Shown one piece after another: positions 55,915-64,000 of a stretch of DNA of 64,000 nt. Position 1 is the stretch's first letter, and the number at the start of each line of letters is the position of its first letter. This DNA is from Ephemerocybe angulata (lineage: Eukaryota; Basidiomycota; Agaricomycetes; Agaricales; Psathyrellaceae): the NCBI GenBank assembly GCA_013368325.1, contig JAACJK010000061.1, forward strand, positions 434,001 through 498,000, in the 5' to 3' direction. The notes beneath the pieces are model-generated. The model saw only the letters and a program-made list of their open reading frames with translations. It made no database searches and was not told the origin of the DNA. The translations under genes were made by a program, and so were the position numbers.

Positions 55915-58900
55915 ATGGACTCTCAGATTCTGATACCCGACGTAATATGCCCCATCCCCAATAAATTATATTTCGACGAAGAATCAGAGAACCAGGGCAG
56001 ATTTAAAGGAAAGAAAGGAAAACCAGGAACGGCAGAATGGGTCGCACAGCGACTTGATGATAGTCCCAATCGAGCAGTAGGACTTCTTCTTGCATGGACA
56101 CATCACAAGAAGGTCTGAGAAGTAGGAGATGAACTTGTCGCCAAGCTCCGAAAGCTCACAGATACCGAAGTAGTAGAAGCACTGAACAGCCTTGCAACTC
56201 CCAAACAATACATAAGGAGTTTAAGGATGGACAGGCAGCTTACAGCCAACATTGTCGCAAGCACACGCGATGATAAGCGAAGCTTCTCTATCGAAGGTCT
56301 TATTGACTGCGGATCTACCGGAAGTTGTATCGATGCTGCATTCGTCAAAGAAGAAGGGATCAACACGCGACAGCTACCCCTTCATATACCAGTCTATAAT
56401 GCTGATGGAAGTCCAAACAGCAACGGACCCATTACCGAAGTAGTGGAACTCTTCATCAAGATCAAGGATCACACAGAACGCATCAAACTAGCTGTTTCGA
56501 ACCTTGACAAGTCGAAGATCTTTCTAGGGATGGACTGGTTGGAGAAGCACAACCCCTCTATTGACTGGCAGAAGAAAGAGATCATGTTCAATCGATGTCC
56601 ACTGGAATGCACACCACTCATAACTGGTGACCCCGAATCAGACGAGATCAAATGGGAAGAGATCGAAGTCAGAGATCGACTGCTAGCCATAGATATCCAA
56701 GGAGAAATCAAGATAAGGGCTTTCCAAACCACTGCCTCTAAAATTGCCGAAACCAAACACAAGGCAACCAAAGAGCGCACATTCGAAGAAGCAGTCCCAA
56801 AATGCTATCATGGCTTCAAGGATGTCTTCTCGAAGGAAGCCTTTGATGAACTCCCTCCAAGGCGAGCATGGGACCATGCGATCGAACTCATACGTGGAGC
56901 AGAAGTGATGGACAGTCGAATCTATCCCCTGAACCCAGAAGAGCAGAGGCAACTAGATGCTTTTCTGGAAGAAAACCTCAAATCAGGAAGGATCAGACCG
57001 TTAAAGTCACCTATGGGAGCACCCCTCTTCTTTGTCAAAAAGAAAGACGGTACTCTACGACCTGTCCAAGACTACAGACGGTTGAATGAGATTACGATCA
57101 CCAATCGATATCCCCTTCCACTCATCCAGGAGCTCATCGACAAACTCCGAGGAGCACGGTACTACTCCAAGATCGATATCCGATGGGGTTTCAATAACGT
57201 CCGAATCAAAGAAGGAGACGAATGGAAAGCAGCCTTCCGCACTAACCGCGGGCTGTTTGAACCCCTCGTCATGTTCTTCGGTCTCAAGAACTCACCCGCC
57301 ACGTTCCAGACCATGATGAACGCACTCTTCAGAGATCTCATCAATGATGGACACATTGTCATCTACATGGACGACATCCTAATCTTCACTGACACTCGGG
57401 AGGAACATCGGAAGTTGGTCACCCAAGTTCTGGAAAGGCTACGACGATACAAGCTATTTGCCAAACCTGACAAGTGCTCCTTTGAACAAACAGAAGTTGA
57501 ATACCTTGGAGTCATTGTCTCCCACAACAAGGTTCGCATGGATCCAGAAAAGGTCAAGGCCATCCGAGACTGGCCAGCCCCAACTTCTGTCAAAGGAGTC
57601 CAGCAGTTCCTAGGATTCGCCAACTTCTACCGAAGGTTCATCGAAGGATTTGGAGGACTAGCAAGACCACTCTCGGGACTCATGGGAAAGAAGGAATGGG
57701 AGTGGGGAAGGGAACAAGAGGAAGCCTTCAAGGAGATAAAGCGAAGAATCACGACGGCACCTGTGCTCACCATGCCCAATGACAAAGGGAAATTCCGAAT
57801 TGAATGTGACGCATCAGATTTTGCCATCGGTGCCATCCTATCACAGCAACAGCTAGATGGAAAGTGGAAACCGATTGCATTCTTGTCACATGCACTTAAA
57901 CCAACAGAGCGGAACTACGAGATCTACGATAAGGAACTACTTGCTATCATGACTGCACTATCCGAATGGAGACAATACTTACTTGGAGCCGAGGAGATCT
58001 TTGAATGTCACACGGACCACAAGAACCTTAGCTACTTCAGGAAACCCCAGAAGCTCAACCGGAGACAAGCGAGATGGACCACTGAGATGCATCACCGACC
58101 TGGGAGAACCATGGCCAAGGCAGATGCCCTGTCCAGGCGAGATGGCCATGACAAAGGAGAACAGGATAACGAAAATGTCACAGTCCTGAAATCTGAGTGG
58201 TTCCGAGCGCTTTCCATCGAAACAGACCAAGACATCATGCAACAGATCTTGAAGGTGTGCAGAAATAGGGACAAGTCAGTACAAAAGGCACTCTCACAGA
58301 AGGAGGATGGATGGGAAGAAACAGAAGATGGCATCATCACCTGGAAAGGACGGATTTACGTACCAGTAGACAAGAAGCTGCGGGAAGAAATCATCAGACA
58401 ACACCATGACGCCCCAACCGCCGGACACCCAGGACAGTACAAAACCCGAGAACGAGAACTCATCACACGGAACTACTGGTGGCCGAAGGTTCAGGACTCA
58501 ATTCGACGATACGTAGAAGGATGCGAAGCCTGTCAAAGGACGAAACCGAAACGCACCTCACCAGCAGCCCCATTGGTCCCAAATGAGATCCCATCCAGAC
58601 CCTGGGAAATCGTCTCTATCAAATATGATCGGACCACTACCCGAGTCCAAAGGAAGCAATGCCATACTTGTGATTGTCGACAGATTCTCCAAAAAGATCG
58701 AAGCCATACCCACAACCACTGAGCTTACGTCTAAAGGAGTAGCAGAGCTGTACAGGGACTATGTTTTCCGACACCACGGTCTTCCCCAAAAGGTCATCAG
58801 TGATCGAGGAACCCAGTTCGTCTCCAACTTCATGACAGATCTACTTCTCCTCCTGGGAATAAAGCACAACCGATCTACTGCGTTCCACCCACAAACTGAT

Positions 58901-59825
58901 GGACAAACAGAGCGTATCAACCAAGAGCTTGAACAGTACCTTTGACTCTTCATCAGCGAATGACAGGATGATTGGGCAGAATGGCTCCCATTAGCAGTCT
59001 TCTCGTACAACGACAAGGTCCACTCAGCAACAGGCTACTCCCCATTCTTCCTCAACTCCGGACAGCACCCTTGGAAAGGAAAAGAAGCCCAGACACGTGT
59101 AAAGTCAGAACCTGCACAACAATTCACCGAGCGAATGAAGCAAGTGCATGAGGATGCACGTTCCAGCCTCAAGGCAGCAGCTGAGAAGATGAAGGAGAAC
59201 TATGACCGACATCGCCGAGATGCCATAGACTACAAACCTGGAGACAAGGTTTACCTCGAAGGAACCAACATCTCGATCACTCGCCTTCTCGGAAACTCTC
59301 GGATAAACGCTGCGGTCCATTCCCCATTGTCAAGAAGATCGGGCAATCTGCATACCAGCTCCAGCTCCCTCCGAAATGGAAATCCATCCACCCTGTCTTT
59401 AACGAATCGCTCCTAACTCCGTTCAAAAAGCCCGAATTCCCCTCTCAACAAAAGCCACCGCCACCGCCACCTGTTGATGAAATGGAAGAACGATATGAAG
59501 TCGAAGCTATCCACGACTCAAAGTTCATCAGAGGGAAACTCCATTACCTCGTGGAGTGGGCTGGATACCCTGAGGAAGAATGAACATGGGAACCAGAACG
59601 GAACGTTGACAACGCAGCGGACGCTATAGCTGACTTCCACCGAAAACACCCGAGTGCACCAAGATGGATCCAACCACACCAACTCCGCTTTATCCCCTAC
59701 GAGAACTTCACCGAGAACAAGAGAGCAATCTTTGACTGGACAGATGGAAAACTGAAAGAAGTCCGACACTACCGAACGAGGGGGAGAGAGGCCGAAATCG
59801 TCGAGGACGACGAAGCTAAAGGGGG
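55915..59825 (+). pseudogene. Inner gypsy pol with protease, RT, RNase H, integrase, chromodomain
   Basis: In order: EGLIDCGSTGSCIDAAFV (protease, D-x-G-S/T box), FFVKKKDGTLRPVQDYRRLN and VIYMDDILIFTDT (RT), ECDASDFAIGAILSQQ (RNase H), HHDAPTAGHPGQYKTRE and CEACQRTKPKR (zinc region), ISDRGTQFVSNF and HPQTDGQTERINQELEQYL (DDE core), and YEVEAIHDSKFIRGKLHYLV with EWAGYPEEE (chromodomain). Breaks: TGA at 56116; a frame change at about 58620; TGA at 58943 and 58961; a frame change at about 59280; TGA at 59581. The stops sit where related proteins have Arg. Once an autonomous element; now defective. Confidence 0.93.
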
Positions 59826-59830
59826 GGTGA
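59816..59830 (+). promoter_or_regulatory. Polypurine tract of inner gypsy
   Basis: taaagggggggtga immediately precedes the 3' LTR. It serves as the plus-strand DNA primer site in LTR elements. Confidence 0.75.
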
Positions 59831-60325
59831 TGTTACGACCTGGATGATCTATTTATTCTTTTTCCTTTTCTTTTCCTTTTCCTTTATTTTCTCGTCTTTC
59901 ATTTCTCTACTTCTCTATTATTTACAAGACGCGTCTCAGTCACGTGACACAGCACGTGCGATCACATGCACAGGTCACCTGCTACATCACGGGACCAGCA
60001 CAGCATCAGTCGGCACCTCAGTCAGCATGACATCATATGCACAGCACTCGCACAGCTCTTCGACTCATACACAGTCATTTCTTACATAGCATTCTACAGC
60101 TTCTGCACAGTATGTACAGCCTCGTATAGCCATAGTCACGTCACGGTCACGAAGCATAGCAGTATATAACCTAGGTAGATCTCACTGTATTTCCCCAGTC
60201 TTTAGCTGGTCAATATCACGGCCTTGTCTACAAGTCTCTCGCCTTGATTCTCTTCGTCTTCTCTCTCTCTCGTCCTCTGTCCTAAGTTAGGGTTAGCAGC
60301 GCACCAGACTGGTTGTTCGCTGACA
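59831..60325 (+). repeat. 3' LTR of inner gypsy, 495 bp
   Basis: Partner of 53682-54182; six bases shorter in the ttccttttc tract and four transitions different by eye. Followed by target duplication GAAGG. Confidence 0.95.
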
Positions 60326-60344
60326 GAAGGCAACCGTCAGTCAG

Positions 60345-63300
60345 TTGCAGGAAAACAAAGAAGACAATCAGAATCAAGTACCAGAATGTCGTAGCAAAGA
60401 TGAATCAGATGTTTTTAACCTGTTCGACGTGAGACCTGAGGAGGATTTGCAGGTGGAGCCGTTCGAGTGTGATTTGGGGATCGAAGGGATGAGTGGGACG
60501 GTGATGGTGCGGTGTTCGTGGGATGAGGGGGCATTGGCGGGGGTTATGTGTTCGAGGGTGTACGAGGAGAACAAAGGGAGGTTGGGGAAGTTGAGGAAGT
60601 CGGTGAAGAGGTTGGGGAAGTTGAGGAAGTCGGTGAAGAGGTTTAATTTGGCGGACGGGTCGATAGTGGATGGCAGGGGTAGATGGGGAGGATGGTTTAC
60701 GATTGGGACGGTGCACGCGTGGGGGTGGTTCGAGGTGTTTGACAGTGGAGGTCATTGGGAGTTTTTATTCAGGAAACCGTTGAAGAAGGCATTTGCCGTC
60801 GTGCACAAGTATAGTGACGACAGCGTGGAGATCAGTGATAAGTGGGGGTCAATGGAGTTGCGAAGTCAGCGAGGGGACCCGAGGTTAGTGGGCGGAGTGG
60901 ACGTACCGGTGTGCATGGTGACGGAGGATTGCGAGGAAGCAGTGATGGAGGAGGCGGTGAGCGTGTTTGCAGTTGGAGGGGAGTCTATCTTCACGAGGGA
61001 GATGGAGCCGTTCGCGGCGAAGCATGTGGCGGCGGTTGTGGAGCAGGTGCAGATTGGGGAGGATTTGATGGAGGCGGAGAGGGAGCGGGTAGTGAAGCTG
61101 GTGGAAGAATTTGCTGATGTGTTTGCGTTGTCCGTTGGGGAGGTGGTGCAGGCGGAAGGGGCGGTGATGACGTTGGATATACCGGAGGGTGCAAAGTTCT
61201 CGTTGAAGGCGCGCCAGAGGCCATTGACGCTGCCGCAGCGGAAGTACCTGGATGGAAAGTTGGATGAGATGTTGGAGGCCGGGGTGATAGAGCAGTGTGA
61301 CCCGATGAAAGTCAAGTGCGTCTCATCGACGAACTTGGCGCAGAAGGCGCATGCGGGGGTGGGGCTGTCATTGGAGGAGCTGAGGAGGAGAGTGAATCAG
61401 CAGTGCGTAGAAGCGGGGCTGGGTTCGTATTTCGATGTACCTGAGCCAGGAGAGGTGGAGGAGGTGGAGGTAGTGAAGGAGGAGGAGACGAAGTGGAGGG
61501 TGTGTCAAAACTTCGCGGAGGTGAATCGCGTGATCGAGATTGCGCCGATGCCGCAGGAGATATCAGGGAGAAGCAAAGGAGGCTGAGTGGGAAGAGGTTC
61601 GTGTGCATGTTTGATTTCGCAGCGGGGTTTTATGCGGTGGTTGTGGACGAGAAGTCGAGGCCGTATTTGGCGTTCTACGTGGAGGGGAGAGGTCATTTCT
61701 GGTATGCGAAGATGCCTTTTGGGTTGAAGAACACGCCATCGAAGTTTGCGCAAATAACGGCGGAGCATTTGCACGACATGGTGTTGGATGGTTGGAGAAT
61801 TTCGTGGATGATGCGGGGACAGCAGCGGACGAGTTCGAGGAGGCGATGGGGAACTTGAGGAGGGTGTTTGAACGTTGTAGAGAGAGGAAGTTGTCGTTGT
61901 CGGCGCCGAAGACGAAGCTATTCATGTCGGAAGTAGTGTTCGCGGGGGCAACGGTCGGGAGGGATGGGGTTCGTCCAGATCGGTCGAAGCTCACTGCGAT
62001 CATGAACTGGAAGCAGCCGAAGGATGCGTTGGAGTTGGCCAGGTTTCTGGGGTTGGCGGCGTGGTTCAGGGATTTGGTGAAGAGGTTCGCGTCGATTGAG
62101 GGGCCGTTGAGGGATGTGCTAATGTGGGTGGAAATGCCGGTGAAGACATCGAAGGCGGTGTACAGGAGGGTGATGTCAGGGTATAAGATGGAGGGCCGGT
62201 GGGGGAAGGAGCAGGACGAGGTGTTCCTGAAGTTGAAGGGGGTGTTGACGTCGGGGCCGGTGTTGAGGAACCCGAAGTACGATGGTTTGCCCTTTGTGAT
62301 CACAACGGACAGGTGTGCGGATGCGTTCGGGGCAGTGTTGGCTCAGAGGTTTGAGACGGTGCTGGCGAGTGGGAAGGAGGTGAACAAACGACATCCCATA
62401 GGATTCGCATCAAAATGTACCTCGAAGACGGAACGGCACTACAAGTCCTTCTTTTCGGAGTTCGCGGCGCTCAAGTTCGGGCTGGACAAGTTTTCAGATA
62501 TGGTGTGGGGGTTCCCGGTGGAGGTGGAGACGGACTGTCAGGCACTGAGGGACATTTTGACGAACGATAAGCTAGGGGTGACGCACTCGACGTGGTTGAG
62601 CGGAATCATGGCTCACCAGATCGTTGATGTGAGGCACATCCTGGGGAAGTTGAATGTCGTGGCGGATGCGTTGAGTCGAGCGGCGGAGGGCCGGGAGACG
62701 GAAGAGGGGGATGGGAGCGCGTGGACGGTGAAGGAGGATTGGGAGGCGGTTACGGGGTTGGCGTACGACCTGTGGAAGGTGGACATGGAGGAGTTGGTGC
62801 AGGCGACCGCGTTGTTGGAGAGATACGAGGATGAGCCGATGTTCGTGGAGGTGATAAGGGCGTTAGTGGAGCTGGACGTGGGGGAATCGACGAGGGAGAG
62901 GAAGCGAGCGGTGCACCGTGCGGAGGACTACTTTATCGAGGATGGCAAGTTATGGCGATTGGGAGGGGGAAACAAGACGAGGGCCAGGTCGAGGGTGGAG
63001 TGCTTGACAAGGGACGAGGCAGTGCAGTGGGCGGCGAAGGTGCACAGGGAGGGGGGTCACTGGGGAAGAGATGCGGTGAAGTTGAAGATAATGGACGAGG
63101 TCTGGAGCCCGGGGTTGGACGTGAGCATCTTGGAGGCGATAAGGGACTGCGGTCCATGCAAGAGCTTTGGTAGCAAGCATATTCATGCTCTGCTACAGCC
63201 AATCACGCGTAGGCACCCATTCGAGCTGCTCGTTGCCGACTACCTATCCATGCCAGTCGGCGTCGGCGGGTTTCATACGCTGGGCGTGTATCTGGACGTG

Positions 63301-64000
63301 TATTCCCAACACGTTTGGGTATTCAAGTCCAAGAAGGCGGGTTCGGTGAAGACGACGATTGAAGCACTTACCACCATATTCAACTGCCATGTGGAGCCCG
63401 AATGCTTCATGATGGACGGCGGATCACACTTCGACAACAACGATGTATTGGAGTTTTGTAAGGAGTGGAATACTATGAGGGAGGTGATGGCGGCATACTC
63501 TCCGTGGGTGAACGGGCTGGTGGAGGGTGCTAACAAGATCCTTCTTCATGTGTTGAAGTGTCTGTGTGCGCCGGAGTTAGGGGACGACGACTGCGAGGGG
63601 ATGGAGAGAGAAGGCATACTGAAGGAGTGGCCGAAGCATTTGGAGAAAGCGGTGAGGATGGTGAACAGGAGGTTGTTGCCGGCGTTGGGGTTTAGTCCGA
63701 AGGAGTTGTTGATGGGGATGGTTATCAACACGTCGAGGACGCCGGTGGAGATCAGTGCAGTAGAGGCAGTGGGGGCGGAGGACGTGTCGCGCCAGATGGC
63801 GTACGCCGCTCAGCAGAGATTGGACGGGTACGCGGCGATGGTGAAGCATGCGGTGAGGCGGAAGGAGGCATTTGATCGGCGAGTGTTGGCGAAGAGACCT
63901 GGGGAGGTGGTGTTTAGGCCAGGTCAGCTGGTGCAAGTTTACCGGAGCGACTTGGACATGACGTTCAAGTGCGATCGAAAACTCTTACCCAAGTGGTCGG
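60345..64000 (+). pseudogene. Outer gypsy pol, continues past window edge
   Basis: First frame (to 61584): acidic leader, a protease-like region (FNLADGSIVDGRGRWGGWFT), KFSLKARQRPLTLPQRKYLD and CVSSTNLAQKAHAGVGLSLE of RT, KWRVCQNFAEVNRVIEIAPM. A one-base loss near 61560 moves to KRFVCMFDFAAGFYAVVVDE and YAKMPFGLKNTPSKFAQIT. A second shift near 61795 gives ENFVDDAGTAADEF (catalytic VDD). From there one frame is open to 64000: PIGFASKCTSKTERHYKSFF (RNase H), VVADALSRAA, GGHWGRDAVKLKIMDEVWSP, ITRRHPFELLVADYLSMP and AAYSPWVNGLVEGANKILLH (integrase). A 27-bp tandem repeat near 60580-60633 doubles KLRKSVKRLG. The long intact 3' part contrasts with the two early shifts. Confidence 0.9.

Larger units (their letters stand above)
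53682..60325 (+). mobile_element. Inner chromodomain Ty3/gypsy element, full-length, with TSD
   Basis: 6,644 bp with LTRs 53682-54182 and 59831-60325 (TGTTACGAC...CTGACA), a 5-bp duplication GAAGG on both sides, gag, and pol in the order protease-RT-RNase H-integrase-chromodomain. A purine tract (aaagggggggtga, 59816-59830) precedes the 3' LTR. By eye the LTRs differ by four transitions and one 6-bp indel in the pyrimidine tract, so the insertion is recent. Gag and pol nevertheless carry frameshifts and several in-frame stops, so this copy does not encode a working polyprotein. Confidence 0.95.
52440..64000 (+). mobile_element. Outer Ty3/gypsy element, split by a second gypsy; 3' end off window
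   Basis: Gag (to 53669) and pol (from about 60345) are on the same strand and in the usual order, separated by exactly one complete inner element flanked by GAAGG target duplications (53677-53681 and 60326-60330). The pol type (AQKAHAGVGLSLEELRRRVN insert in the RT fingers, VVADALSR, LHALL.PITRRHPFEL in integrase) is a common Agaricomycete lineage. Codon choice is strongly G-ending, unlike the inner element's, which favours C/A. The 3' LTR is not in the window. Confidence 0.88.

Overview
This is nuclear DNA of a filamentous basidiomycete, probably an Agaricomycete. The evidence is short phase-consistent spliceosomal introns (about 50-65 bp), a mitochondrial-type HSP60 with a presequence, an AA9 polysaccharide monooxygenase, an SRPK-type kinase, chromodomain Ty3/gypsy elements, a DIRS-like element and an F-box fragment. 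Host genes are sparse, and much of the window is repeats, relics of duplicated genes, and transposons nested in transposons. No bacterial operon structure, CRISPR array or rRNA was seen.

0-14 kb: a partial F-box-like gene at the left edge (-), a small secreted-protein gene (3.5-4.2 kb, +), and an SRPK kinase relic whose N-lobe and DLKPE loop are separated by about 2.7 kb of pyrimidine-rich degenerate tandem repeats. Two small putative zinc-binding protein genes sit head-to-head (9.5-11.4 kb), followed by a second small secreted-protein gene (11.8-12.1 kb, -) and a frameshifted unknown gene. 14-22 kb is mostly low-complexity dispersed repeats surrounding an AA9 gene that lacks a recognisable first exon.

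22-39 kb: an intron-bearing relic of hsp60 (-), a segmental duplication carrying a truncated and a full copy of a third secreted-protein gene (23.2-25.7 kb), and the full-length hsp60 gene (27.0-30.2 kb) with a 1.2-kb intron built partly from tandem repeats. Next come the 3' end and LTR of a Ty1/copia element, and a CDC48 relic that has lost both P-loops. The stretch ends with a long multi-exon gene (34.5-38.6 kb) carrying a 2-oxoglutarate/Fe(II)-oxygenase-like HxD...H core and a nuclear localisation signal.

40-64 kb is a transposon graveyard. A DIRS-like element (-) is interrupted by a Ty3/gypsy element with its LTRs and a 5-bp target duplication. A plus-strand gypsy fragment with a perfect 192-bp internal duplication, a broken unknown gene, and a copia RT fragment follow. 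The last 12 kb is a gypsy element interrupted by a second, younger gypsy element (501/495-bp LTRs, 5-bp target duplication). Many coding breaks in these elements are TGA where the family context suggests arginine, the pattern expected from C-to-T change at CGA codons.

The most novel-looking signal is a dispersed family of three small secreted proteins. They share a signal peptide, a phase-0 intron directly after it, a leader with (V/S/D)EL(S/T)TR-type motifs ending at a dibasic site, and then unrelated C-terminal modules. The second is the long oxygenase-like gene.
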